A DNA stretch of 64,000 nt from Takakia lepidozioides (taxonomy: Eukaryota > Streptophyta > Takakiopsida > Takakiales > Takakiaceae): the NCBI GenBank assembly GCA_030704615.1, contig CM060734.1, forward strand, positions 2,046,001 to 2,110,000, read 5' to 3'. A program made the position numbers and the translations under genes. Positions 23,557-36,115 of this stretch are shown one piece after another. The notes beneath the pieces were generated by a model that was not told the origin of the DNA, ran no database searches, and saw only the letters and a list, made by a program, of their open reading frames with translations. Positions within the stretch are counted from its first letter, which is position 1. The number at the start of each line of letters is the position of its first letter.

Positions 23557-23586
<30 letters not shown>
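23557..23586 (+). repeat. Run of about 30 G
   Basis: An uninterrupted poly-G tract. Its length in the assembly is unlikely to be exact. The flank at 23390-23530 holds CGTGGCGAGG words repeated about 55 bp apart. Confidence 0.9.
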
Positions 23587-23587
<1 letters not shown>

Positions 23588-23984
23588 GTGTTGGTGGGCA
23601 CCTATATAAACCATTCCCCTCTCCTTTTTCTGATCACTTTTGCCCCTCTCGTGGTGCGGTTCCTTGGCATCTTGTAGTCTTTTCGGACTTTGTTGCTTGG
23701 CACTACCAACGGGAGGTGTTGCATGAATCAAGCATCAACAGATCGTCTCTCCTCCTTCACCGTGCTCTCCATCCTTGCGCTCAAGTTCGTGCTTCCTCCC
23801 CCCGATGACCAAGTCGTGATCCCAAAAGTGTCCCCCTCCCTGTTGCTACTCTGCCTATTCTACCTGCAAGCTGTTCTAATCGCCTAACTAACTAACTGTC
23901 ATTCAAGACAGAATGCACGTTCCCTCTACAGATGTCTTTCCCACATAGTCGTTCCCTGCCAATAATAACCATTCCCTGTGAATG

Positions 23985-24212
23985 CTATGACGGGCTGTGA
24001 CTGGCTGTGTGAGGCTGTGTCGGGCTGTGTCGGGCTATGATAGACTGTGATAGGCTGTGATAGGTTGTGTAAGGCTGTGACAAGCTGTGTCAGGCTGTGT
24101 AAGGCTGTGTCAGGCTGTGACAAGTTGTATAAGGCTGTGTCAGACTGTGACAAGCTGTGTCAAACTGTGTCTAACTGTGTAAGGCTGTGACTGACTGTGT
24201 AAGCCTGTCTAC
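23985..24212 (+). repeat. 10-bp tandem repeat GGCTGTGTAA
   Basis: About 22 copies of a strict 10-bp unit with core GCTGTGWNNR (GCTGTGTCAG, GCTGTGTAAG, GCTGTGACAA and so on), one per helical turn of DNA. The array lies directly before the gag of gypsy 2 and is probably part of its leader. The minus-strand open frame over it is a by-product of the repeat. Confidence 0.85.
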
Positions 24213-24226
24213 CACCCCTAAGGCAT

Positions 24227-27200
24227 GTGTCTGTCACCCCTAAGGCCTCTGTTGGTCTAAGTATACCATCCGTAAGTCTGCAGGGTGTAGGGCCACAGAT
24301 GGCGGTATCTCCAACATGGGCAAAACCGCCTTTTCCAATATATGCAGGAAAAAAGGATCCTGATGTACACATCAGCCAATTTGAGCACATGTGTATTGTG
24401 AACAATGAGAATGGCGATGATGCCAAGATGAGACTGTTTCCTTGTTCACTTATCAAGAAAGCAAGTGAATGGTATGCAAGGTTTCCTAATAATCATTTCC
24501 TAACCTAGAATGGCCTTAGTACAGACAAGTTCAGGACAAGCAAAACTGAGGATGAAGAGTATGGGAGTTTACAACAGTTAAGGCAAAAGAAGCATGAAAC
24601 TGTTGAAGAATACATGGAGAAGATGGAGTTAATGATGAAAAAGCTGGCTGTTGTACCGGCACCAGGATTACAGAAGACTTGGTGTGCAAAATGCCAAAAT
24701 AAAGACCATACCACGGCTGAATGCCACATGAAGGAGAAACATTGTACTATCTGTAAAATGGATAACCATTCTACTGAGAATTGTTATTACAACAGAAGGA
24801 CAGCTGTGAGAGAACCTAGGCAAGTGAGGGTGCATCAAGTGAACCCCAGCCAAGAAGAAACAATGATCAGGACCACTATGGTAGGCCTGGTGGATATAAC
24901 AATGGTATGGCAGGGAGAGGTAATCCAAGAGGGAATTACCAAGGCAATCCCAGAGGCAACTATCAGGGTAATCCAAGGGGGAATTACCAGCCAGGGAATC
25001 AGGATTATAAAAATAATCCCAAAATAGACCAAGGGCGAGGACCCAATGGTGAAGAACTGTGTTACTATTGTAGCCAGGCAGGACATCGCAAAGCAGCCTG
25101 TACATTCTGGATCAGACACCAGAATGAGATGAGAGCTCCTGTGAATGAAGGCCCAGTAGTGGTAGCTCACATGGTTAGGCCATGTTTTGTACCAGAAGTA
25201 AGTACAATGATAGTTACCAGAAGCAAAGTTAAACTAATACCTCTAGTGGATGAGAAAGAAGATGTTAATGAAGATGGCAGTGATGTGCCTGAAGATGATG
25301 AGGCATGGAGAGATGAGAAGGAACTGCACAGGGAAGTGGCTGATACCATAAGGAAAATGCAACAGGTGCAGGATAATGAAGGGGCTTTGGCGGAAGTAAT
25401 ATGCCAAACCAAAGCTGAGATTACCATTGGACAGCTATTGGCTGTGGCACCCCATTGTAGACACAGGCTGTATCAAGCAATCAATCAGATTGCTCATGTG
25501 ACAGAGAACACAGACCTGAACATCAAGGTGACAAGTTATAATGTTAAGCCTGAAGGGCGAGAAATAGTCATGGACTTTGATGATTCTATGCCAGTAATCC
25601 AATTGAGAATTGGAAGCACAGACTTGACTGATGTGCTGATAGATGGAGGCTCAGGAGTGCATATTATGACAGACCAATTAAGGCAGAAGCTTGGTCTAAG
25701 TAACATGAAACCAACCCCATTCACAGTAACAATGGCAGATCAAAGGAGTGTACAACCATTATGCTTGATAAGAGGAGTAAAGATATAGATTCAGAAGATG
25801 ATCTTTAAGATCACAATGACTGTGTTGAAAATGGATGATGTCATGGAAGCTTACTCCTTATTGTTGGGTCAACCATGGCTGAAACGGGCCAGGGTATTCC
25901 ATGACTGGAATTTCCAGTTACTGACTGTGCATGATGAGAAGCACAAGATACAGGCCACCACTAAGAAATCTAGTAGGCTACTTGCTACCTGAAGACCTCG
26001 TGGAGTCAGAGAGTATGATTGGAGGGGAGGACTTGATGAGGAGCAGTAAGCTACCATGTTTGCTACATACCCAAAGTGGGAGCAAGTTGCAGAAATGCAA
26101 CTGGGAGGCCCGAGTTGCTTTAAAGGTATCTGCTGTGGTGTAGTAACATCAACACCAATTGAGGGGGAAACAAGTAGTTACCCACCACATTTCTATGAGG
26201 AAAGAGAGGGAGAAATAGAAATCCTAGAGGAACCAGCCACTGTGAGTTTACAGGGTGAAGTAGTGGCTGGATGGACAATCACAGCTGAGGAGCAGGTGAG
26301 AGAAGTGAATGTGGGAACTGAGGAAGAACCAAGAATGGTGAAAGTAGGGGCTGATTTGGAGCCAGAATTCTTTGAGGAAGCTAAGAGCCTATTTATCAAA
26401 TACAAAGATGTATTTGCTTGGAGCTATGAAGATCTGAAAGGGATATCACCTGAGATCTGCCAGCATAAGATTGAACTGGAACCAGGGTCAGTATCAATCA
26501 AACATGCAAGGTACAGGATGAATCCCAACTATGCACAGAAGATTGGGGAAGAGATCAAGAAGTTGGCTGAGGCTAAGTTCATATACCCGATAGAGTATAC
26601 AACTTGGCTATCACCTATTGTGATAGTTCCCAAGAAGAATGACAAATTGAGAGTTTGTGTGAACTATAAGAAATTGAATGATTGTACAAAGAAAGATCCA
26701 TTTCCTTTGCCATTCACAGAAGCTGTACTGGACACGGTGGCAGGCCATGAGATGTACTCATTCATGGATGGCTTCAGTGGGTATAACCAAGTGCAAGTAG
26801 CGGAAGAAGACCAGGGAAAGACAGCTTTCATCATAGACTGGGGTGCTCATGCATACAAAGTCATGTCTTTTGGACTTTGTAATGCACCAGCAACTTTCCA
26901 AAGAGTGATAAGTGAATCTTTCCATGAGTATTTGGATGATTTCATGCAAGTGTTCCTAGATGACTTCAGTGTGTACAGCTCTAAGAATGAGCACTTGCAG
27001 AAGTTGGAGTTATGTTTGGCCAGATGCAGGATTAGAGGTCTTGGTCTGAATCCAGAAAAATGTATTTTTTGTGTGAACTCAGGGGTACTTCTGGGGCACA
27101 TTGTGTGTAAGAAGGGACTGCTTGTGGATCCTGAAAAGACTGAGGCCATTAAAGCAACCCCACTACTAGTAAATGTTAAGGCTCTAAGGAGATTCCTTGG

Positions 27201-27447
27201 ACAAACCAGCTACTACAGAAGGTTTGTCAGACGGTATGCACAGATGGCAGCACCATTGAGCAAGCTTTTGAAGAAGGATGCAGTGTTTGCATGGACAGCT
27301 GAATGTCAATAGGCTTTTGAGGAACTTACATTGTCAGTAACAACTACACCTGTACTGATTAACCCTCACTGGCATGTGGTATTTCATGTACACTGTGATG
27401 CCTCAGGAGAAGCATTGGGGGCTGTGTTAGCCCAAAATGTCACAGGG
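24227..27447 (+). mobile_element. Gypsy retrotransposon 2: gag with three zinc knuckles, protease, reverse transcriptase
   Basis: Gag starts near 24270 (PFPIYAGKKDPDVHISQFEHM). It carries three CCHC knuckles: CAKCQNKDHTTAEC, CTICKMDNHSTENC and, after a frame change and a run of GNPRGNYQ repeats, CYYCSQAGHRKAAC. The protease motif is LIDGGSGVHIMT (about 25640), followed by LLLGQPWLKRA. The reverse transcriptase (26400-27312) has RVCVNYKKLND, FMDGFSGYNQV, GLCNAPATFQR and FLDDFSVYS, where F replaces the usual Y of YxDD. Then comes GHIVCKKGL and the start of RNase H. Stops in the frame are TAG at 24506, 25786 and 27310, TGA at 25990 and TAA at 26047. Coding stops at about 27447, where a LINE joins within the RNase H segment GAVLAQN. 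Confidence 0.85.
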
Positions 27448-29705
27448 GTGACGTCGACCTGGAGAACCACCCAATCTGGATGAAGATCAAGAGCTGCACG
27501 AATCCCCTAAACCACTGTCTCGCAACCGCCTAGAGTGGCGACCCCGAACTAGTGCGGAAAGAGGTGTCCAAAGAAGACATCTCTTTCAACACTGTGTCAC
27601 GAGCGGCTATCTTTCAGGAGCTCCGTTCAGCCGGAGGAGATTTCCACCAGCTCATTCCGTTTGTTCGATTATTCTATGCATCCACCACTCCCCTATACTA
27701 CAGTCATCATTCTCGCCTAGGTGAGTGCTCCATCATTCAATCCGAGGTTGGGACCCGCCAAGGCGACCCTTTAGGAGGACCTTTGTTTGTCATGGCTCAT
27801 GTCCGCACCCTCACGGCTTCTGCACAAGTTCACTCATCTTGTCTTTTTCCGTCGGTGGCAGACGACACGTACATTGTAGGCCCTGCCTCACAGGTACTTT
27901 CAGCTTACTATCATTTTGTCACCCAACTCTCTACCGTGGGCCTTTCAGTGCAACCTCGCAAATGTGCGGTGTGGTCTCCGTCCGGTCTCCCTGCAGATTT
28001 TGTCCTCCCTGCTCACTTCATTGCTCCGCCCAATGGCATCAGAATCCTGGGAGTCCCTTTTGGCACCACCCAGTTCACAACGTCCTTTTTGGAAGATGCA
28101 TTCCACCAGGATGCCACCCATGCCGATCTCCTTCCTAGGCTCGGAGATGTATAGGTAGCATATGGAATCTTGACCAAATGTTTCCTTCAGCGTCCCTCAT
28201 ATCTCTTGCGCACTGTTTCACCCAGCCCAAATTTCTTACACCTCTTATCTGGGTTTGATACTACCATGATGACTATCTTCGGGAGATTGTTAGGACCAGG
28301 AGCTCTGGAGGGTGCTCAGGGACTTTTGCCACGACAGCAAGCCACATTGCCCGTCTCTTCCGGTGGTGTGGGTCTTTTGTCCACTGTCACTACCGCCCTG
28401 TCAGCTTTCCTCGGCAGTTGGACATTGGTGGCGCCAGCCCTCGCTTCACGATTTCTCTGTGACCATCGTCCCATCCTTATGGACGCCGTTGCACATGTCG
28501 ACAGTGGCATCTTAGCCTTTCAGCAGCATCTCCGCTCTGCACGAGATCTTCTTCCGGCACCGGTGCGAGCATGTCTACCACCATTTGAGCAGTTGGTTGC
28601 TCAAGGCCTCGACCATCTTCAGGAGTCCATTTCCGAGCGTGTGCACCGTCATTCTTTTTCCGGCATGCTCTCAAGTGCTTCTTCTGAGTTGCATCGAGCC
28701 CGACTTCTATCATGCGCAGGACCCGGAGCAGGGGCATGGTTGACAGCACGACCCACTATCGCACATTTTCGCCTCTCATCCCCTATTTTCACTACTGCGC
28801 TCCGCCTTCGACTCGGTTTGCCTCATCCTTCGGCATTGGGCCTTTAATGCTGCGTCTGTCTCCAGCCCATCGATGACCTTGTCATCCATCTCCTCCGCTG
28901 TCCATATGGTGGTGAGCGCACTGCGTCTCATGATATGGTTCGCGATGCGGTGGCATCTATTGCTTGGGAGGCAGAGTATCATGTACTGCGTGAGCAACCA
29001 CATCTACGACCCACGCTCACGTCCCACTCTACACGCCGCCGTGTTGACATCGTCCTATCTAGAGATGGTTTGCATACCTTAGCAGATGTCGTTCTCGCCG
29101 ACCGCACTCGAGCGGATCTGCTATCTCGCGCAGCTACCACACCAGGCACGACAGCCACTGTAGCAGCCCAGGCCAAGGAGCGCGACTACAATGATCGACA
29201 CCCCACCGACACATTTCTTCCATTGGCGGTCGAAATATTTGGCTCATTGCACCGGCACTTCGACGATTTCCTGCGGACATGTGCACATTATGCAGCCAAA
29301 AGCGGGTCCACTGGCATCCCACATGCCTCCGTCCTTGTCGCCTACTATCGACAACGTGTTTCAGTTGCTTTGCAGAGAGCACAAGCCATCTCTATTTTGC
29401 ATCGGGCTGATGTGGCTAGCTCCGCGTCATCTCGTCTTCCACCTCTGCCTCACACTTTGCCTATCTCCTTGCCTAATCTCCTCCAGGCTGTTGGCTGGGA
29501 GGGTCGCTCTGCTTGAGTAGTTTACTATAGCTTCTGTTTTCGTCGCTGGTTGAGTAGCTTACTATAGCTTTTTCTCTAGCTGAGTAGCTTACTATAGCTT
29601 TTTGTTTTCTTCTCTTGTTTCTTGTTCCTCCCCCCCCTTTTTGGGAACTTCACATCATATGCACGTTCACCCATTGTACATGTTGTAAATAAAGTCCTAC
29701 AGGGT
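27448..29705 (+). mobile_element. R2-like LINE, 5' truncated: reverse transcriptase, zinc knuckle and endonuclease
   Basis: The sequence begins inside the reverse transcriptase: GTRQGDPLGGPLF (about 27745) and SVADDTYIV (about 27857), the catalytic ADD block. The frame continues past a TAG at 28152 through a long thumb region. After a frame change at about 28850 there is a C-x-C...H...C knuckle followed by GGERTASHDMVRDA and RRVDIVL (about 29035). This is the order of the C-terminal restriction-like endonuclease of R2-type elements. The frame ends at 29516. Three copies of a TGAGTAG-TTACTATAGCTT unit follow, then a polyadenylation-like AATAAA at about 29688. It interrupts gypsy 2 at 27448, and the rest of gypsy 2 is not found after it. 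Confidence 0.8.
29514..29605 (+). repeat. Three tandem copies in the LINE 3' untranslated region
   Basis: TGAGTAGYTTACTATAGCTT occurs at about 29514, 29551 and 29580, spaced 37 and 29 bp. The first copy contains the stop codon of the endonuclease frame. Short 3' repeats of this kind are common in non-LTR elements. Confidence 0.8.
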
Positions 29706-30452
29706 TTCATCATCCCAAGTGCATTCATCCTTTAAGTACCCAAACCTCCCCTGGAATTGAAATATTCCGCCGATAGAGAACATGTAAGTGCAGAAGAACA
29801 GTCTCAAAAACGATACGTAAATCACCTTTAGTCGGCCGCAATGGACACGCTGGATTCGCTTTATGTCGGGACAGCAATCCCCGCGACAATGCCAGCTCAC
29901 GACACCTCTTGCTCTCCTCCTTTGCACGAGGCCCTCCTTCTTGCTTGTGTGCAGGGACCCCTTCGCCATCGTCAATACTGATGGTGGAAAAGGGAAAGAA
30001 TTCCATAAACGAATAAAATGCCCTTTACATGATACGTTCATTAGGCTGTATCAGTGACATACCAATGGCATTGCGTTGGACGTGAACTCAGATTCTCATA
30101 TTCTTTGTATCCACAACTCCACCTCTCCGCTCCTTGATCCAGCCTCGCTCTCTGCGCGCAAACGAAGACTGATTTGTTAGGCGGATTGCAGGAAGGAGCG
30201 TTTCCATCTTCGAGAGGGGAAGCTAGATGTCAAAAAAACCGTAATCGTATTTTATATTTTATATATGTATATACTATACACCTCTACGATACCTCGGTAG
30301 GTAGGTGCGGTGTAGCTATAGGAGTAGGGACATAGGGGACAATTATTCGTATACGTTAGTAGTGTATGTGCGTATACGTACAAGGGTGCAGAAGGGTAAA
30401 AAGCAAAGTCTGTGGCTGCTGTTGCCTCAGCAGCCAACACGGTGAGGTCGCC

Positions 30453-33376
30453 ATGCGAGCTCTCTGGGGCCACCAACCGCTTGTAGTAACCGTCGCTGTG
30501 GATCGCCCTTGCTGCGTACAAGCAGCTGTAAAGGAGCCTTATGCGAGCCTCTTGAGGCAGACTGGAGGCTGCAGGCGGCTAGGATCGAAGATGGACATGC
30601 CAATGTCTCATGTGCGGGACACGGCGCCGTTCCGCGGTGTCTGCCAGGCTCCCTCGCATTCTCGCGTGATAAGGGAGACTGCGGTCCCCATGTCCTTCTT
30701 TGGCTATGGCAAGGCCAAATTACCCGATATTGTGCAGGTCAAAAGTTATTTTTGTATCTGTTGCGAGTTGGTTGAATCGCAAGGGAATCTCTTAACCGGC
30801 AGGGTTAGGACGCGGATGACAACCTTTTCAGCTCTAAACAATTTTCACATTTCTTGGAAAATTCACATCAAAAGTGTTCCTAGCATTTAACATTCCGTCC
30901 ACCTCCCCTGGGAATGCCTGCCAGTTCTCAAAGGCACTCATTAATGACTTCCATCTAGTATCCATGAATTCTGGGCATAATTGGGTTTACAGTGTGCTAT
31001 TCAAAACGAAATGGATTCTTGCCCTCAAACTCTCCATCTCTGTGTCCTCTACTACTTCTTCCCAGAGGATTAAGCCTGACCAGAAATTACCCACATGTAA
31101 GCCGATGCATCAGATATACTCATGATTGATTACATCTGTTTTGTAAGGACCAAGTTTGTCTGTGATAAGTTTTCATTGCAATTGAGGGGAATCAAAAAGT
31201 GTAAGTTGGTAAGCAGCATCAGGCATTGCTTAGACTAGTTCTTTTACATGATTAGGACCATCTGCATCACTAGCCATGCAGCTTTTTAGAATGTAGTGAA
31301 AGGTAACGTAAGCAACACAATGTATTCATAAGAATTTCCATGCAGTAGCCTTGTGGCCATAGTCTCCCTTCTGGATTTGGAGGAAGAGGGGCAGCAGCAG
31401 CAGAACGGAAGGCTGCTCCATTTATTGGATTTACCTATGTTAATGAGAATGATTCTAGTTTTCAAGTTTACTTCATGAGAAAACTTGGGTCTGAATTCTG
31501 AGGTAGATAGTCTGCATCAAATCGTTGCTATGATAAGAGCTTTCGGCATTGTATTTTGGCATTCCCTCTTTTCATTGTGGCTAAAATTTGGAGAGAGGAG
31601 GCAAATTTTTAGTAATGTGAACTTCAGTTTAGTGCCATGGGAAGGCTTTTAGGTAGTCCTTGAGTTCCATCTGTTCATCATAGGCTGGGAAGAAATTCAC
31701 GGTAGACATTTACCAGAATCACACTTGTTCATTTCTAGCAGCAAATTCTTCCTTGGCCTCAGTATCCTCTGTGACTCCCCAAGTTATTTGAGAAGGGGTG
31801 GCTTGCAGACTATTCTGCCACAAACATGCTGGGTAGTCTCATATCAACAGTTATTGACTAGCAGGCAGGAGATCCAGTGCTCCATGAACCAGCTGATGAG
31901 GTGAAGAGGGAGGACATAGGTACTCCTCGCATTGAGAAGATAATCAATGATATGGTGGCATCGATGCGCAGTGCTCCTGGCGTGGGACTTGCTGCCCCCC
32001 AGATTGGCGTGCCCTTGCGGGTACATGTGATTTTCATCTCTCCATTTGGTAACGAGTGTTGATAAATTCATTTTGGTTTATGTATTTGTTTTTGGAAGGT
32101 TATGCAAATTTGAGTGTTGGATTTAATCAAAATGGACAAGGCACTGTGTCCCCCATAAATTGTAGCATAGCCTACTCAAAAGCTTAGTGAATTGAATGAT
32201 CATATTACTTCTTGAAAGATTGAAGAGGTTTGATTGCGAAACTGGGATCAATCTGTCTATTTATCATCACTTGGGACCAGTCACCACTGTGAACTCAGAG
32301 ACTACAACAGTAGTAATTTCAAGTCAAACCATCGGATGACTTTGTTAGCTGAAGTGCGCTCGCTGTCAGAATTGTTTTCCCCATGCTCAAGAAAAGGTGT
32401 TGACTATTATGTAAATGAATCCGATGCAGATTGTTTTGGGGAGGTGTGTAGATCATTGTGTTGGAGGATACCAAGGAGCTTATGGATTACGCATCAGCTG
32501 AGGAGTGTGAAGCCCAGCAACGCTCTCCTTTTGATGTCTTGGTAAGTTCCTGGTTATCTCTTTGGTTGTACTGGTAATCTATGTTGCCCACAGGTGCTAT
32601 GGAGGTAGAAACTGGTGCATGGCTCCAGTGAATTCCTCCTCCTGCTGTCCTTATGTTATTTCCCAATTAGTGACTTCTGTACATTCTTCAAGCAGGCCAT
32701 CTTCCCACGCGTTGTGGGATTGCGTTCAAAGATTGAGGTTATCCATCCAATGTGACTGCTTCTTCAACTTGGGATATGTGATGTGTATGATGTACAGGTC
32801 ATTATCAATCCAAAGCTGACAAAGAAATCAAACAGCGGAAGTACTATTTTCTTTGAGGGCTGCCTTAGGTGGGGTTCCTACTACTTCTACTTACAACAAG
32901 ACAATATCATTTGTCAGAATCTCAAGGTTTGTTGAAAGCACCATGGGCTGGAAATTGACAACACCAGTCTTGGTAGGGGTGGAAATGGTTCAAAGCACTG
33001 AAAAAAACGTCGTCTTATGAGTACGTTCTCTCTCTCTCATGAATCTCTACTGGCTATGTTTTTCTTTTTGGTCATGTTAACCTTGATGCTCATAGTACAA
33101 CCTGCTTGCTTGTGCAGTGTTAATGGATACCGGGCTCTTGTGGAGCGACACTTGGAGGTCGAAGTCTCGGGGCTTGGACGGGACGGTCGACCAATCTCAG
33201 TCCAGGCTAAAGGGTGGAAAGCCCGTATTCTGCAGCATGAGTGTGACCACTTGGCAGGCATTCTGTATGTGGACAAGATGGTGACCCGCACTTTCCGAAC
33301 AACACAGAATTTGAGACTTCCATTGCCAGCTGGTTGCCCTAGGCCAGGTGCCTGCTTGAGTCCTTCACAGGTATAG
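30453..33376 (+). CDS. PDF1A: Peptide deformylase, PDF1A-like, five exons
   Basis: Exons at 30453-30737, 31865-32020, 32452-32541, 32798-32868 and 33118-33376 join in phase and give about 286 residues. The enzyme removes the formyl group from the first methionine of proteins made in mitochondria and plastids. All three metal-site motifs are present: [10 protein letters not shown] (exon 2), EGCLS (across the exon 4/5 junction) and QHECDHL (exon 5). The N-terminal 80 or so residues are basic, with few acidic residues, like an organelle transit peptide. The mature part begins near [16 protein letters not shown]. The long VERHLEVEV and [14 protein letters not shown] segments are typical of the PDF1A rather than PDF1B class. 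No stop or frameshift is seen; the frame ends in TAG at 33374. An AT-rich TATATATG stretch at about 30255-30280 may be the promoter. Exact target organelle is not decided. Confidence 0.9.
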
Positions 33377-33899
33377 CAGCACTCAAGAATTTATCCAGTT
33401 TTTGGGCACCAGCTGCATCTGCATGCATCCTTGAGGTACGAAAGGGCCATTGTTCACAAAAGGACAACTCTTTTGATCCAGTATCAAGGGCTATGGTCGT
33501 ATTTTGGACCTGAACTCAAGATTAACCCATTCACACTGGAGAAGTCAACTGCCAATTCAATGGTATGGATGAACTGACATTTTTGGTCTTCAGAGTGTGG
33601 TTTGCAGGTATTTGATTTCTAGATCTTCACAGGAACGTAAGTAGTGTAGAGAATTGTGCAGTTGATGGAGGTAGTTGTCCATAACTTACATCTCCATTAG
33701 GGAGTCCGTGTGGAGAGTTAGTTGACAGGGTACATGTTTGAAACCTAAAATGTGTAGCAGCTTTCCTGTCGTGGATTTGACAATGCCATGATTGAAACCT
33801 AAAATGTGTTGCGATAGCCAATTAACTTAGGCAATAGCTGATAGATAGTTATTCTCATTACTCCCACTTATAGTCTAACAATTATTTCTTGGGACATTT

Positions 33900-34400
33900 T
33901 CTTCTTTGCTCAGCACCCCCGCTTGTTCTCAAAACTTAACGTGCTTTAGCTTCGATAAGCTTTTGGTAAGCATATCAGTAACTATATCTTCAGTGCTGCA
34001 ACTCTACTCTGATTATCACACCAAATCGGTGTTGGACTTGTTTGAGTTTGACCCACGTCCTTCATTATCTTCCGTAACCATATAGCCTCTTCGGAGGCTT
34101 GTGTAGAAGCCATATACTCCGCCTCGGTACTAGATAGTGCAATTACCTTTTGTCTTCTACTACTCCAGCTTATAGCTCCCGAGGGGAGAAGAGAACAATA
34201 GCCCGTAGTCGATCTCATGCTATCCATGTCTCCTGCCCGATCATTTAGTAAGCTTCTCTATAGTGTCCACAGGTGTGGAGGAAGGCTTACTTGACTCCAT
34301 GTGGAATTTCGTAAGTATATCGAGGATGTACTTAGTCTGATTTAGACGAATAGAATTCTTCGCTCAATTTCTGAATCCTAAGGCAATGTTATATTAGGGA
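33900..34400 (-). mobile_element. Ty1/copia RNase H scrap
   Basis: The minus-strand frame 34227-33982 reads STTGYCSLLPSGAISWSSRRQ, then ALSSTEAEYMA, then EEAIWLRKIMKDVG and WCDNQS. These are the RNase H core motifs of copia elements. Related sequence continues in broken frames to about 34400. No LTR, integrase or reverse transcriptase is seen nearby. Confidence 0.85.
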
Positions 34401-35200
34401 TAAATCTATCATGTCAAATTCGGACGACAATTCTGCATTTACTTCTTGCATTAGAGCTATAGCACTAGAAAGAAAATGCGGAATAACCAATGGCCCATTT
34501 AACAAGGTTTACCATTTCATGAGCCAGAAACCATGAGCCCTGAGCCGCATGAGCGGTGAGTGGAAGTCTAAGACAATTGGTTTTCATGAGCGGAATTTTC
34601 AAAATTTGGAAATGCAGTAGAATTTTAAGAAAATAAAATATTAGCTTTTCATTATACATAATATATTTCAAATTTCCGGATTCTGAAATGCGAGGAATAT
34701 AAAGATGTGAGTATCATGGTTTCATATTTGTGCTCATGGAAAAGAATGTTGGTGCTGGGAAAGTTGGAGTACGCAACAGCAAGAAGGACACCACACTCTG
34801 ACAAAAATGAACATTTTGGGCGGTTTTACATGCCAAACATGCAAATGAAGGTCACCCATTTCTCCGGATTCTCTGAAATGTTGGACAATATCTGCAAAAT
34901 GCGGCGCCGCATTTCTTCCAGCACTGTCCTCTCCAGAGTTGGGCACGGAAGCTTCTTTGTTTGCAGAGCTATGACGCGCACGGGCGTGAGCCTGGTATGT
35001 GGTAAGATTGGCCTATGGAGTTGAGGTTTTCGAAGACAATGCACAACCCAAAGAAGTGCACAATCTGAACAGCTGACCAGCTCTAAGAATTATTTAAGAT
35101 TGAGTAGTTGAGAACACGAGTGACAGCTTGTCGGGAGTACAAGCTGCCCATGTCAGATAATTCATGAAGTCTGATTTTTAGATGAGTATGCTACAAGAGA
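34400..35200. other. No gene recognised
   Basis: Short frames occur on both strands without motifs. The first 300 bases are AT-rich and the rest has average composition. Confidence 0.4.
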
Positions 35201-35640
35201 AGCTGGGCTTGATGACTGTGGCTTTTCCGTAGTCATGGCACATCTGACTAAATGCATGACTACACAGTCGTGAATGCAGTTAGAAATGAATAAAATATTT
35301 CTTGTAGTCATGCACATGACTGCGTGACTGCTCCTTGGGGTCAACTGTAGTTGACCATGGTGACGTGGGATGGGACATATGACTAACAGTCGTGTGCATG
35401 TCTAAGATGTGATGACATATCATGGTACATATGACAAATAGTCGTGAGTGTGTCTAGGATATGATGACGTGTTTTATGTACATGTGTAATTCTTGTAAAG
35501 ATACCGTGTGTATTTATAGGATGCGATGACATGTCACGGTGCATACGACTAACAGTCGTGAGTACGTCTAAGATAGGATGAGGTGTCATATTCACATGTC
35601 TATGACTGGATGACATGTCATAGTCATGTATGCATAGGTC
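35200..35640. repeat. Degenerate tandem repeat with GACTAACAGTCGTG core
   Basis: A unit of about 55-65 bp with ATATGACTAACAGTCGTG followed by GTCTAAGATGTGATGACAT recurs near 35375, 35425 and 35540, with weaker copies at 35265 and 35590. Many units hold the inverted words GACT/AGTC, as in the 0.9-1.7 kb region. Confidence 0.7.
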
Positions 35641-35999
35641 GAAGAAGAAGGTGCCCTCACCACATTGTCCTTGACTTTGTGTCATGAACCATGGAGGATT
35701 TGATCGACCATCAACCCAAAATGACCTCTTGTGTGTGTTGCCTCATGTCGGATTGGTCTGTGAGAACCACCACGGTACAGCTGAGCAGGCAGAGATTGAA
35801 ACACGGCCTGCTAAGACCAGGCTGACTCTCCCAAGAACCTTGTAAACTTCAGGAAAAATACCAAATCATGGTACTAACATGAGCCAAGAGCCTACCTTTG
35901 CAGGATGGACAAACTTATTCACATCGTACATTAAGAAAAAGCCACACCTTGCGATTGCGGTTGTCCCACCATCGTGAAGGATCTTTAAAAAATTCATGT

Positions 36000-36115
36000 C
36001 AGCCCACATCACGTTCAGCCATCTTGTCAAACACTCTTTCTGCATCCTCAAGGCTCCTGCATTTAGCATACATATTGATGAGGGCAGTGAATGATATTTG
36101 GCACAATCCCAGCTT
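36000..36115 (-). pseudogene. PPR gene fragment inside the inverted-repeat element
   Basis: On the minus strand the sequence translates to LINMYAKCRSLEDAERVF followed by DKMAERDV, then a TGA. This is the hallmark of a PLS-class pentatricopeptide repeat. About one motif is preserved and the flanking frame is broken. PLS-class PPR proteins bind organelle RNA in land plants and their algal relatives. Here it is a captured scrap with no expected function. Confidence 0.7.

Noticed and set aside
23926-24153. Minus-strand repetitive protein
   Set aside because: It is the translation of the 10-bp tandem repeat.
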